Shown here in pieces: positions 25,852 to 35,065 of a DNA stretch of 64,000 nucleotides; position 1 is the first letter of the stretch; every line of letters starts with the position of its first letter. Below the pieces are notes generated by a model. That model was not told the DNA's origin and made no database searches. It saw only the letters and a program-made list of their open reading frames with translations. The translations under genes and the position numbers were made by a program. The DNA lies in the NCBI GenBank assembly GCA_965277745.1, contig OZ255837.1:1922001-1986000 (forward strand), given 5' to 3'. Origin of the DNA: G965277745 sp965277745 (GTDB taxonomy: Bacteria; Pseudomonadota; Gammaproteobacteria; Cardiobacteriales; Cardiobacteriaceae).

Positions 25852-26471
25852 GGTTGTGTTTTCGGTTCGTCGAAGGTGACGGTACGCGGCACGTAATCGA
25901 CAGGACCGGATCGCCGCGCGCCGGACGGAGGTCGTGAGCGATGTTCGGCCGTGTCAGCTTTTCGGGCGGCTTTCCGAATGGTTTTCGATGTACTCTCGGA
26001 CCGCGCGGTTTTGCCGTTTTTTCGCGTCAGCTCCACCGTCGCGAAGCGCGCTTCGAGCCAGGTCGCCCATTTGGCCGCTTTGACCATCAGGTCGGCACGG
26101 TAGCGCTTGTTGTACTTCGGCGTCCTCGAATGATAATTGGCCGCCCGTGTCCACAGATCGCCTTGGTCATGGAGAATATGTCCCCGCAACCGCCAGGCGG
26201 CGAGATCGAAGGCGTAGCAGCCAGCGGCGGCGACATCGTCCGCGGTGATCCCGTAGCGTCTCAACGCGTCCAGATACGTGGTGTTGAATTGCATCGCCCC
26301 GACGTCATGCGTGCCATTCGGATTGCGCACCCACTGCCCGGGCTTCCCCCCTTCCTTTTCCGCGACGGCGAGAACGAGATTGGCCGGTATCTGGTAGCGC
26401 AGCGCCGCCGTGATCGAGCAGACGACGCGCTCTTGCAACACAGGGGGCAGATCGGCAAGAGGCGGCAACAT
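25848..26471 (-). CDS. trbN: TrbN-like lytic transglycosylase of a conjugation system
   Basis: A 207-residue SLT-type muramidase. ANLVLAVAEKEGGKPGQWVRNPNGTHDVGAMQFNT (about 30-64) carries the catalytic Glu (in AEKEGG) and the GAMQ motif; AANYHSRTPKYN is the conserved third motif. The C-terminal 60 residues are basic and low-complexity. It would open peptidoglycan for the mating apparatus. No classic signal peptide is visible. It is coupled to trbP downstream and 5 bp from trbM upstream. Confidence 0.85.
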   Translation of the reverse strand: MLPPLADLPPVLQERVVCSITAALRYQIPANLVLAVAEKEGGKPGQWVRNPNGTHDVGAMQFNTTYLDALRRYGITADDVAAAGCYAFDLAAWRLRGHILHDQGDLWTRAANYHSRTPKYNKRYRADLMVKAAKWATWLEARFATVELTRKNGKTARSESTSKTIRKAARKADTAEHRSRPPSGARRSGPVDYVPRTVTFDEPKTQP

Positions 26472-26476
26472 CCTGT

Positions 26477-26935
26477 TTACCAGTAATACGTCGTACCGAT
26501 CAAGGCGTCATCCACATAAACCTCGGCCCAACGCACAGTGCGTGTGCATCCGCTCGGATAAGCGTCTCCGTCTCCGTCGCGGTGGCACCTCCCGCCCTTG
26601 ACATAGCGATCCGGCAGTACCTCCCAGGCGAGACATCGCCAACGCCCGCTTCGCGTGCAGACACGATGTCCCGGGATGAAAGCGGCATGGCCGAAAAGGT
26701 AGCTCATGTGGCTGCCGCTGCCGGCGGGCGGATTGGTCGCGCACGCAGCGAAGTCGGGCAAGGGCGGCTTACCGTCCTTGACGCGGTCACGCATCGCCGA
26801 ACGCGCCGCCTCGCAGCCGGAAGGAAACCCGCCCGGCAGGCAAATCCAGGCGGCGCATTCGTCCTGTGAGGCCGAATGGGCCGGGGCGATAAAGAAAAAG
26901 GGGGCGAACACAAGCGCGATAAAAACTTTTCTCAT
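26477..26935 (-). CDS. trbM: TrbM-family conjugal transfer protein
   Basis: A 152-residue exported protein. The signal peptide is MRKVFIALVFAPFFFIAPAHS. The mature part has many Cys and the stretch ECAAWICLPGGFPSGCEAARSAM typical of TrbM/KikA-like proteins, probably disulfide-bonded. The start at 26935 is chosen for the GGAG box and signal peptide; the frame continues upstream to 27070 without conserved sequence. The function in mating-pair formation is not well defined in the family. Confidence 0.8.
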   Translation of the reverse strand: MRKVFIALVFAPFFFIAPAHSASQDECAAWICLPGGFPSGCEAARSAMRDRVKDGKPPLPDFAACATNPPAGSGSHMSYLFGHAAFIPGHRVCTRSGRWRCLAWEVLPDRYVKGGRCHRDGDGDAYPSGCTRTVRWAEVYVDDALIGTTYYW

Positions 26936-26951
26936 TTTTTCTCCTGTAAGG

Positions 26952-28025
26952 TCAACTGCTGTGTGGTTTTCGGTCGCGAAACGCCGCGACCTCGGCCTCG
27001 GGGTCGACTTCGCGGATATCCTGCCAAGACTGTTTGTCGTCAGCGAGGGATGAAGCGTCGGCGCCGCCACTTTGCGCTCTGATAGCGGAAGCGATCTTGC
27101 CGCCGGTGGTGTCGGCGATTCGTTCCAGCGTCGACTGCTTCAAGTCCGCCGCTTTGGCCTTCGCCACCGCGCCAGCGCCCTTGGCCAATTCGCCGGCCGT
27201 GACACGGCCCGCTTGCCCCAAAGCGGCGAAAAAACCGTCATTACCGGCCCTATCCGCCGCACTTCCCTGGGCGTCACTTCGAGAAGCCTCTCTGCCCTGT
27301 TCCGCTTCACCACCACCGCTTGCGCCGGTATCGTCTCCGCCCGATTGTCCATTTGAAGACGATTCGCCGCTTGCGGGTGCCGTCGCGGCTTGAGCGCCGG
27401 ACGAACCGTTTCCCGAAAACGCAGCGCCGCCGCCGGAAGATTCATGGCCGCCCAAACCGGCCGCGCGTGCAAATGGAGAATCGCCCGTGCCGGCGTCTTC
27501 ATCGCCAGAATTGCTATCACCCCAGCCACCGGAACTGTCACCTGCACCACCACCGCCAAAGTTAGGCATATCGCCCCCGGACATATCGGCCTGTGCCTTT
27601 TCATAAGCGGCCTTGACGGCCGAAGCGCCGCCGGTCACCCCTGCCGCGCCCGAGAGCATCGCCCCGCCGACCGCTCTGGCGCCGGCTATTCCCATACTTG
27701 CCGCTGTCATAGCGGCTCCCATTGCAGCACCAGCCCCAAAAGAACCGACGCCCATAGATCCCACACTACCACCCGACACAAGACTGGAAACCATAGGGGG
27801 AACCTTGTTCATCAGGAATAGCAGGATCATCGAGATAACCAGCATTACAGCCAATTCCTGAGTTGCCATGTTCTCCGTTCGCATTTGGCTATGGTAGTCC
27901 ATGAGAAACTGTTTGCCGATCGCTACGATCAGCACCATTGCGAACAATTGGGCAGCTATACCAAGAATAGCTTTGTAATAGTTGATTGCTATGTCTGATA
28001 TCCAACGCGAACCACCAAACCCCAA
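26952..28025 (-). pseudogene. trbL: TrbL conjugation membrane protein, 5' truncated
   Basis: From FGGSRWISDIAINYYKAILG onward the frame matches the middle and C-terminal part of TrbL/VirB6-type inner-membrane proteins: hydrophobic segments (AILGIAAQLFAMVLIVAIG; LAVMLVISMILLFLM), then long Gly/Ala/Ser-rich low-complexity sequence and a helical end. The N-terminal hydrophobic region of several hundred bases is absent; upstream sequence changes to a nuclease fragment on the other strand at about 28025-28054. The ATG at 28079 lies outside the homology, so the product is incomplete. Confidence 0.82.
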
Positions 28026-28053
28026 GAAAAAAACCCCGCATAAAAGGGAACAC

Positions 28054-28293
28054 GGTGACATCGTTTTGGTGCAGTGCAAATATAGCGATGATCATGACAA
28101 GCGGATAGGCGCCAGTGCGGTCGATGAAGTACGGCACGCCGCGACACGTTATGACGTAAGCAAAGACTATCGATGTGTTGTCCTGACCAATGCCCGGGGA
28201 TTTGATGACCATGCGAAGAAACTGGCTGAAGAACATGATGTTATTCTCGTCGCCAGAGACAGGTTGTCCCTTTGGCCTACGCATATTGTCTAA
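28054..28293 (+). pseudogene. Mrr-type restriction endonuclease, C-terminal fragment
   Basis: The frame reads HGDIVLVQCKYSDD, then IGASAVDEVRHAATRY, YRCVVLTNARGFDDHAKKLAEEHDVILV. This is the end of a PD-(D/E)xK Mrr-like domain with the QxK motif (VQCKY) and the following helix and VVLTN strand. The start of the nuclease is missing, replaced by trbL DNA on the opposite strand. It is a remnant of a defence gene; the longer frame back to 27982 crosses the junction. Confidence 0.78.
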
Positions 28294-28617
28294 AAATACA
28301 ATGGCAAAAAAGGGGCGGTACCCATGTGAGATGGTAGGCTCTCCCTGCGCGTCCTCGCTTATGGGTTATCCCAATACCCGCGCAATCGTATTTTCCCTGT
28401 GCCTGGTGCGCGCCCGGTGGAATTTCCGCACGGATTTTCGTATGGCTGTTTGCTTCGTTGCGGCAAAGACCGCAATGCTGCCCGATAGCACTGGCAATCT
28501 ACGGTCTGTATCTGCTACATTATGCACAGGTAATCTATCCGGGATACAGACTATGGGCGAGCCAAGCGAAATGCGTCCGTCGCGCTTTATTCGGAAAATG
28601 GGAAGGAGAACCACGAA
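28294..28617. other. Leader region of the leu operon, with possible degraded ORF
   Basis: One frame (28380-28617) reads short hydrophobic segments such as IALAIYGLYLLHYAQVIYPGY and continues into the leuB start. It has no start codon context and no family I can support. An aaggagaac box just before leuB is clear. I find no convincing leucine-codon attenuator peptide. Confidence 0.4.
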
Positions 28618-29697
28618 ATGAGCGGAACTTTCCGTGTCGTCTGTCTGCCTGGCGACGGGATCGGGCCGGAAATCGTTGCCGCCGGAAAAAGAGTGCTGAA
28701 GTGCGTCGCGGCGAAATTTGATTTGGCCCTTGAGTTTAACGACTACGCCTTCGGTGGCGCTGGCATCGAAAAATACGGCGAGCCGTACGCGCCGCAAGTG
28801 CGTGAAGCGCTGGCGGACTGCGATGCGGTGTTGCTCGGCGCGGTCGGCGGCCCGCAATGGGACGAAGCGAAAATTCGTCCGGAACAGGGGTTGCTTGCGC
28901 TGCGTAAATCGCTCGATGTGTTCGCCAACATTCGCCCGCTGAAAGTGTCCGGGGCGCTGCTTACCCATTCACCGATCAAAGCGGCGATCATCGATGGTAC
29001 CGATTTGATGATTGTCAGGGAACTTTCCGGCGGCGCCTATTTTGGCGAGCCGCGCAGGCTCGCGGATGATCGTGCCCTCGATTCGATGACTTACGACGTC
29101 GCGACCATCGACCGCGTCGTCCACTACGCATTCAGGATGGCGCGCGCGCGCCGCAAGGAATTGGTTTCGGTCGACAAGGCCAATGTCCTTGCGACGAGTA
29201 AACTGTGGCGCCAACGGGTGACAAGGCTCGCGGCGGAATATCCCGATGTGCGCTTGTGTCATGAATACGTCGATGCGATGGCGATGCATTTGCTCACCCG
29301 CCCGCGGGATTTCGACGTGATCGTTACCGAAAATCTCTTCGGTGATATTCTCTCCGACGAGGCGAGCGTCCTCGGCGGCTCTCTCGGTATCCTGCCTTCC
29401 GCGAGTTTCAACGCCGGGGGCCCTTATCTTTATGAACCGGCGCATGGCAGCGCGCCGGACATCGCCGGTCGCGGCATCGCCAATCCGATCGCGACGATTC
29501 TTTCCTGCGCGCTGATGCTGCGCCATAGCTTCGCCGCGGAAGAAGCGGCGCGCTGCGTCGAAAAAGCGGTCGACAGGATGATCGAGGACAATCGCCTGAC
29601 CGAAGATTTGAACAAGGAACACCCGCTCGGTACCGGGGCGTTCATCGAAGCATTGATCGCGGCAATCGAACAAGACAAGCGTGACGAAACAAGATGA
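28618..29697 (+). CDS. leuB: 3-isopropylmalate dehydrogenase
   Basis: A 359-residue NAD-dependent decarboxylating dehydrogenase, third enzyme step of leucine synthesis. Signatures: PGDGIGPEIV near the N-terminus, RPEQGLLALRKSLDVFANIRP, and NLFGDILSDEASVLGGSLGILPSA. Catalytic Tyr/Lys (LSGGAYFGEP; VDKANVL) are present. It has an aaggagaac ribosome site. Gene order here is leuB-leuC-leuD, and the stop overlaps the leuC start (29694-29697). leuA is not in the window. Confidence 0.97.
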   Translation: MSGTFRVVCLPGDGIGPEIVAAGKRVLKCVAAKFDLALEFNDYAFGGAGIEKYGEPYAPQVREALADCDAVLLGAVGGPQWDEAKIRPEQGLLALRKSLDVFANIRPLKVSGALLTHSPIKAAIIDGTDLMIVRELSGGAYFGEPRRLADDRALDSMTYDVATIDRVVHYAFRMARARRKELVSVDKANVLATSKLWRQRVTRLAAEYPDVRLCHEYVDAMAMHLLTRPRDFDVIVTENLFGDILSDEASVLGGSLGILPSASFNAGGPYLYEPAHGSAPDIAGRGIANPIATILSCALMLRHSFAAEEAARCVEKAVDRMIEDNRLTEDLNKEHPLGTGAFIEALIAAIEQDKRDETR

Positions 29698-31085
29698 GCA
29701 CTTTATACGACAAACTGTGGGATCGCCATGTCATCGCCGGCAAGGGTGAAGCCCTGCAACTGCTCTATATCGACCAGCACCTGATCCACGAAGTCACCTC
29801 ACCGCAGGCTTTCGACGGCCTGCGCGCGCATGGACGCAGGGTGCGTCGTCCCGAGAAAACCTTCGCGGTGATGGATCACAACACCCCGACCGTTCTCGCC
29901 GAACGCAAGCACGTAAGCGATGCGGTCTCCAAGGCGCAACTCGACGCGCTTGCCGCAAATTGCGCGGAATTCGGCATCGAACTCGCGGATATGTTCGACG
30001 ATCGTAACGGCATCGTGCACATGATCGGGCCGGAATTGGGGCTGACCTTGCCGGGCAAGACGATTGTTTGCGGCGACAGCCATACAGCCACCCACGGCGC
30101 CTTCGGCGCATTGGCGCACGGTATCGGAACCTCCGAAGTCGAGCATGTGCTCGCCACCCAGACCCTGTGGCAGAAGAAGTTGCGAAACCTTGGCGTGAAG
30201 ATCAGCGGCACATTACGCCCGGGGGTTTACGCCAAGGATGTGATTTTGCATATTCTCTCGACCTACGGGGTTTCCGTCGGCAGCGGCTACGCGATGGAAT
30301 TTTTCGGTGACACGGTTGATCGGATGAGCATGGAAGAGCGCATGACCTTATGCAACATGTCCATTGAGGGCGGCGCGAAGGTCGGGGTGATCGCGCCCGA
30401 TCGAACCACGTTCGATTATGTGCAAGGTCGCGTATATGCGCCGCAAGGCGAAGCTTTGACGAAAGCCGTCGCCGACTGGAAAATGTTGAAAACGGACAGT
30501 GAAGGCGACTACGACAAGCGCCTTGAAGTGGATGTGACGCCTCTCAAGCCACAGGTGACCTGGGGCACCAATCCGGGCATGGGCGGTGATGTCGATGCCG
30601 AAGTGCCGCGTGACCGCCGGGCGGAAAACGAGAAAGCGCTGCGGTATATGGCCCTGCGTCCGGGGAAGGCGAAAAGCGAGATTCCGATTCGTCACGTCTT
30701 CATCGGTTCGTGCACCAATGGGCGGCTTTCCGATCTGCGCGAAGCGGCGAAAATCTTCGCAGGCCGTAAAGTTGCGGAGAAAATTATCGCGGTGATCGTG
30801 CCGGGTTCGATGGAGGTCAAACGGGCGGCCGAAGCCGAAGGGCTGGATAAAATTTTCCTCGAGGCCGGTTGTCAGTGGCGCGAACCGGGATGCTCGACCT
30901 GTCTCGGCATGAATCCCGATCTGATTCCGGCCCATGAACATTGCGCTTCGACTTCCAACCGCAATTTCGAGGGGCGCCAGGGCAAGAACGCGCGCACCCA
31001 TCTGGTCAGTCCGGCGATGGCGGCGGCTTGCGCCGTGATGGGGCGTTTCGTCGATATTTCGCGACCGGGCTGGGACGAAACCTGA
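29694..31085 (+). CDS. leuC: 3-isopropylmalate dehydratase, large subunit
   Basis: A 463-residue aconitase-family subunit that isomerises 2- to 3-isopropylmalate with LeuD. The 4Fe-4S cysteines lie in IGSCTNGR (about 342-349) and GCSTCLGMN (two Cys, about 400-408). CGDSHTATHGAFGALAHGIG is the family signature. Length fits (E. coli 466). It is coupled to leuB upstream by an ATGA overlap and precedes leuD by 64 bp. Confidence 0.97.
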   Translation: MSTLYDKLWDRHVIAGKGEALQLLYIDQHLIHEVTSPQAFDGLRAHGRRVRRPEKTFAVMDHNTPTVLAERKHVSDAVSKAQLDALAANCAEFGIELADMFDDRNGIVHMIGPELGLTLPGKTIVCGDSHTATHGAFGALAHGIGTSEVEHVLATQTLWQKKLRNLGVKISGTLRPGVYAKDVILHILSTYGVSVGSGYAMEFFGDTVDRMSMEERMTLCNMSIEGGAKVGVIAPDRTTFDYVQGRVYAPQGEALTKAVADWKMLKTDSEGDYDKRLEVDVTPLKPQVTWGTNPGMGGDVDAEVPRDRRAENEKALRYMALRPGKAKSEIPIRHVFIGSCTNGRLSDLREAAKIFAGRKVAEKIIAVIVPGSMEVKRAAEAEGLDKIFLEAGCQWREPGCSTCLGMNPDLIPAHEHCASTSNRNFEGRQGKNARTHLVSPAMAAACAVMGRFVDISRPGWDET

Positions 31086-31149
31086 AAACGAACGCAAAAA
31101 TGGAAACCATTGCGCCGGCATCGGTCGATGCCGAAAAGGAAAGCCAATA

Positions 31150-31725
31150 ATGAAACCGTTTACCGTGTATACCGCGACCACCGTTCCGGTGATGGATGAT
31201 AATATCGACACCGACATCATCATTCCCAAGAATCACCTGAAAAGCATTTCCAGGACGGGCTTCGGCGCCTTCGCCTTCGAACCGTGGCGCTACGATCGCG
31301 AGCAGCGGCCGATCGCCGATTTTCCCCTCAACCAGAAGCAATATCAAGGGGCCGGTATCTTGATCACCGGGGAAAACTTCGCCTGTGGTTCCTCGCGTGA
31401 ACACGCCGCCTGGGCCTTGCAGGACGCGGGACTGCACGTGGTGATCGCCGGCGGCTATTCCGACATTTTCTACAACAACTGGCTGAACAACGGGCATCTG
31501 CCGATCGTCCTCGACAAAGCCATCCGCGAACGGCTCGCCGCACTGCCTGCGGACAAAGCCATTACCGTCGATCTCACGCGGTGCAGAGTGATTGTCGATG
31601 AGATGTCGTACCCGTTTACCCTCAGCGAAAACTGGCGTCAACGCCTGTTGAACGGTCTGGACAGCATTGCCCTGACCCTGCAAAATGAAGCGGCGATCGC
31701 CGCGTATGAACGCATAAACGGATGA
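31150..31725 (+). CDS. leuD: 3-isopropylmalate dehydratase, small subunit
   Basis: A 191-residue swivel domain partner of LeuC. NIDTDIIIPKNHLK at the N-terminus, GENFACGSSREHAAWAL (substrate-binding Ser/Arg) and YSDIFYNNWLNNG are diagnostic. Length is slightly shorter than E. coli (201) but complete. Last of leuBCD; a lipoprotein gene follows by 16 bp. Confidence 0.97.
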   Translation: MKPFTVYTATTVPVMDDNIDTDIIIPKNHLKSISRTGFGAFAFEPWRYDREQRPIADFPLNQKQYQGAGILITGENFACGSSREHAAWALQDAGLHVVIAGGYSDIFYNNWLNNGHLPIVLDKAIRERLAALPADKAITVDLTRCRVIVDEMSYPFTLSENWRQRLLNGLDSIALTLQNEAAIAAYERING

Positions 31726-31741
31726 TTTCGGAGGAAAGACA

Positions 31742-32482
31742 ATGAAAAGACAGTGGAGAAAATTCGCATTTACCGTCCTGATGCTTTCTGGCTGCGCCAG
31801 CTTGAGCAGTGTCACCGACAACGTCGATTACGCGCCGGATAGTCAGGCGCGCATTCGCCTGTTCGGGCAGAACGGTAAAGTGACGGTGATGTGGCGCGGA
31901 ATCGATTGCGCCGCTGGTGAAAAAGGAGAAAAAATAAATGTCGGCGGCAGCTTGGGAGACGCTTTTTCCTCGCTCGTCGGGACGGCGAAAAACCACCGTA
32001 TCGGCATCCCCGAAACGGCGATGACGCGCCAACTCGCAGAAATGAACGGGGCGCTTTCCAAAGCCTTTTACAAGGAATATGTCCTGCCGGCGGGAAAACC
32101 CGTCGTTCTCAGAGCGGCTTATCTCGGTTGGCCTCACGTTTCGGCGGTATCGCTCGATCCTCAACGCTTCGACGCGTTCGCTCAACTAGAAGATGCACTC
32201 GCGCGCGATCGTCACTACGAAAAGACAACGTGTCGGCCCTGGTCGTTCAAATTTATTCCCCAGGCGGGAAAAGACTACGAAGTGATCGGTTTTCTGATTC
32301 CGGGTATTGTATCGAGGGTTTGTCGGGTGGCGGTCAATGAGGTCAATCAAGATGGCGGTCTCGTGCCGGTGAAATTACAGGTATGGCCGCCGCTTACCCA
32401 GTCGGGGCATCAAAATATGCGCATGCTTTGTCCGCAAGATAGCTCTGAAAAAGAGGGAAAGCAGGGCGAGAAGCGCCGGTAA
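31742..32482 (+). CDS. Uncharacterised lipoprotein
   Basis: A 246-residue protein with a signal peptide ending in the lipobox LSGC (Cys18). The mature part has no hydrophobic helix, contains a GSLGDAFSSL segment and ends in a charged tail EKEGKQGEKRR. It should sit in the outer or inner membrane facing the periplasm. I do not recognise a domain. A ggaggaaag box precedes the ATG 16 bp after leuD, so it could be transcribed with leucine genes, which may be accidental. Confidence 0.7.
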   Translation: MKRQWRKFAFTVLMLSGCASLSSVTDNVDYAPDSQARIRLFGQNGKVTVMWRGIDCAAGEKGEKINVGGSLGDAFSSLVGTAKNHRIGIPETAMTRQLAEMNGALSKAFYKEYVLPAGKPVVLRAAYLGWPHVSAVSLDPQRFDAFAQLEDALARDRHYEKTTCRPWSFKFIPQAGKDYEVIGFLIPGIVSRVCRVAVNEVNQDGGLVPVKLQVWPPLTQSGHQNMRMLCPQDSSEKEGKQGEKRR

Positions 32483-32776
32483 ATCGGTAGAAAGCGTGAC
32501 CATCAAAGCGATGAGCGACTCGCTTGTCGTTTACTGAGGCATTTCGGATAACGGGCCTGGCAGGTCACACTACGGCGAAGGTACGCAGGAAGGGCGTCTA
32601 TCCATCGCCAAGTGATCCGCCACATTTCGATGCTGTTGTCATCGCCGCGCAATGCTTCTGCCTATACGCGCCGAGGGGTTGGCGTGAGGGCAATGGCGAT
32701 GGGAAAGCGATCGCCCGGCGGACGCGGGCACTTGCCTATCGCTCTGGATGTCCGTGCAGGTAGGAAGGACGTAAGC

Positions 32777-33574
32777 TTACGCGCTTTTTTCCATTGCCCG
32801 CCGCGACAGTTTCAGGACCATTTTGCGTGGCAGCAGTGGAATGATCCAGTTCAGCATAAAACCAAGTTTTCTCTCATTGAAAACCACCAACTTGCCTCGC
32901 ATCATCGCGCGATAGCCGACATGGGCAACGGAATCCGGCGTTTTCGCGTTTTTCCAGAGCTCGACGCCTTCGAGGTTCCCGGCCGCGATGAATCCGGTCG
33001 CAACCGCTCCGGGGCAGAGAACGGTCGCCGTGACGTTGTACTCGCGTACTTCCTCGGCAATCGCCTGGGTGAACGAAGTGACATACGCCTTGCTTGCATA
33101 GTAAACCGCCTGTAACGGGCCCGGCATAAAAGAGGCTGTGGAGGAAACGTTGAGGATACGACCGCGCCTGCGCGCGACCATTCCTTGCAGATAATAGTGG
33201 GTCAGATTGGTCGGGGTGACCATGTTTACCTGCATCATCGCCTGTTCATCGGCGAGCTTGCGCACATGGAAAAAACCATGACCGCCAAAGCCGGCATTGT
33301 TGATCAGAATGTCGATTTACAGGCCCATTTCTTTCGTTTGTTCGAAAATCTGTTTTGCCGCCTCTGGTTGCGACAAGTCCTGGGCGATGACCGCGACCGA
33401 GACCGCATACTCGTTTTCCAATGTCGTTTTCAAGTTTTCCAGTTTGTCCTTGGAACGGGCGACCAAGACGAGATTACCGCCTTGTTGCGCGTGGATGCGT
33501 GCCAATTCCTTGCCCATACCGCTCGATGCACCGGTAATGAGCGCTGTATTTGCGTTTGCCATTTTGGATTCCAT
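32777..33574 (-). pseudogene. Short-chain dehydrogenase/reductase, interrupted by an in-frame stop
   Basis: Together the two frames give a 265-residue SDR. NANTALITGASSGMGKEL is the Rossmann Gly motif; NNAGFGG, then STAS and YYASKAY (catalytic Tyr, Lys) follow; PGAVATGF is the usual post-active-site motif. A TAA codon at 33317-33319 (minus strand) stands where family members have a residue between EMGL and IDILINNAG, in the same frame. The single nonsense mutation splits the gene. Restart at 33265 would lack the cofactor site. The substrate is unknown. Confidence 0.85.
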
Positions 33575-33907
33575 ATTGTGTCGATTTCTCCATTATAGCG
33601 TGCTATATACGCGCAGATAATGACCGTTTGCAGACCGATTAGGAAGTGTCCCTTCCAATTTATTTTTGACAAGAAAATTTCCTTTGTTTCCGACATGGCT
33701 GATTGCTCGCTGCGGGGCATCTGGTCACGCATGATACGGAATGTGGCGGCCTACTCGATAAGGCGGCGCGGCGCGCGCTTGTGCCGAGAAGTGCGTCCTT
33801 TCCTGCGGCTTTATCCGTTTCTTTTTCCCGATCGCAATATTTACTTATCGATTACGCGAGGATGCGCCGTATTGACCGCGTGTCGCAACTCTCCTAGAAT
33901 TTTCTCC
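33575..33907. other. Intergenic region between the SDR and zur
   Basis: It must hold the divergent promoters of both genes. Apart from the dyad at 33594-33607 I see no clear sigma-70 pair or Fur/Zur-type box that I would assert. Confidence 0.45.
33594..33607. promoter_or_regulatory. Short dyad upstream of the SDR gene
   Basis: tatagc and gctata flank gt, about 20 bp before the SDR start on the minus strand. Possibly a regulator site; weak evidence. Confidence 0.25.
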
Positions 33908-34369
33908 ATGAACGCTTTGTCTGCCAAAGAAAAAGACGATCTCCTGGGCGCTGCCGAAACCCATTGCAAGATATTGGGCGCGCGCCTGACCGAGATTCGT
34001 CGTCAGGTATTGGAACTGGTACTTGAGTATCCCGATGTGGTCAAAGCGTACGATGTGTTGAACGATCTGCAATCTATCCGGCGCAATGCCGCGCCGCCAA
34101 CCGTCTACCGGGCGCTGGCATTTCTCGTCGAAGTCGGGATCTTGCATCGCATGGAATCGCTCAATGGCTTTGTTTTCTGTCCGCAATTTCGCCATCCGCA
34201 TATCAGCGTGATCGTCAATTGTGAGCGCTGCGGGCATATCAAGGAAATTGCGGCGGAGAAACCGGTAGCCTATCTGATTGATTTTTGCAAAAAAAGCGGA
34301 TTCAGTCTTGCCCAAAAACCGATCGTATTGAACGGCGTATGTATCAAGTGTGGACGGGAAGCGCGGTGA
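33908..34369 (+). CDS. zur: Fur-family regulator, Zur-like (zinc uptake repressor)
   Basis: A 153-residue Fur-family protein. A winged helix (about 15-85) contains ARLTEIRRQVLELVL and PTVYRALAFLVEVGILHRMES. The C-terminal half has FRHPHISVIVNCERCGHIKEI with Cys-x2-Cys and a second Cys-x2-Cys near the end (CIKCG), fitting the structural zinc site. The bias toward Zur rather than Fur rests on the short N-terminus and the NCERCGH pattern. Start at 33908 begins conserved sequence. Its stop overlaps the yggS start. Confidence 0.8.
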   Translation: MNALSAKEKDDLLGAAETHCKILGARLTEIRRQVLELVLEYPDVVKAYDVLNDLQSIRRNAAPPTVYRALAFLVEVGILHRMESLNGFVFCPQFRHPHISVIVNCERCGHIKEIAAEKPVAYLIDFCKKSGFSLAQKPIVLNGVCIKCGREAR

Positions 34370-35064
34370 GTATCGCGGGCAATATCGCCAACTTACAACG
34401 AGAAATTGGTGATCTGAGCCTGGCCTGTGGGCGCGATCCGCAAGCGGTGACGTTGATGGCAGTCACCAAAACCGTTTCACCGCAGCGGATTCTGGAAGCG
34501 ATCGCGGCGGGGATCACCTTGATCGGGGAAAACAAAGTTCAGGAAATCCAAGCCAAACAGCAAGCGCTTGCCGCCGCGACGTACCGCACCCATTTAATCG
34601 GCCATCTCCAAACCAACAAAGTCAAGGAAGTGATCACGCTCGTCGATTGCATTGAGTCTATTGACCGCGAGAAACTGGCCCATAAACTTCAGGATCGCCT
34701 CGACGTTACAGATCGAACCATGGAAGTCTATGTTCAGGTCAACACGTCCGGTGTAATGTCGCAATTTGGGGTGGCGCCGGAAAAGACAATGGCACTGATT
34801 CGGGAAATCGTCGCGATGGACAGACTTCATCTCAAAGGGCTGATGACGATCGCCACCCACAGTGCCGATGAGGCTTTGGTGCGCGGATGCTTCCGCCGTT
34901 TGGTGGTGCTGCAGGCGCGGGCGTGTGACCGCTTTTGTGACCGCGCCTCGTTCGATGTGCTGTCGATGGGGATGAGCGGTGACTGGCGCCTTGCGGTCGT
35001 GGAGGGGGCGACCCTGGTCCGTGTGGGCAGCGCCATCTTCGGCGCGCGGCAAGCGATGAGGTGA
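34366..35064 (+). CDS. yggS: PLP homeostasis protein YggS/PROSC family
   Basis: A 232-residue single-domain alanine-racemase-type fold protein that binds PLP without known catalytic activity and keeps PLP/amino-acid balance. The PLP lysine is in LMAVTKTVSP (about residue 38). HLIGHLQTNK and LSMGMSGDWRLAVVEGATLVRVGSAIFG (phosphate-binding) are hallmarks. The GTG at 34366 overlapping the zur TGA is preferred; an in-frame ATG at 34339 is possible. It lies 1 bp upstream of the DUF815 gene. Confidence 0.93.
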   Translation: MSIAGNIANLQREIGDLSLACGRDPQAVTLMAVTKTVSPQRILEAIAAGITLIGENKVQEIQAKQQALAAATYRTHLIGHLQTNKVKEVITLVDCIESIDREKLAHKLQDRLDVTDRTMEVYVQVNTSGVMSQFGVAPEKTMALIREIVAMDRLHLKGLMTIATHSADEALVRGCFRRLVVLQARACDRFCDRASFDVLSMGMSGDWRLAVVEGATLVRVGSAIFGARQAMR

Positions 35065-35065
35065 G

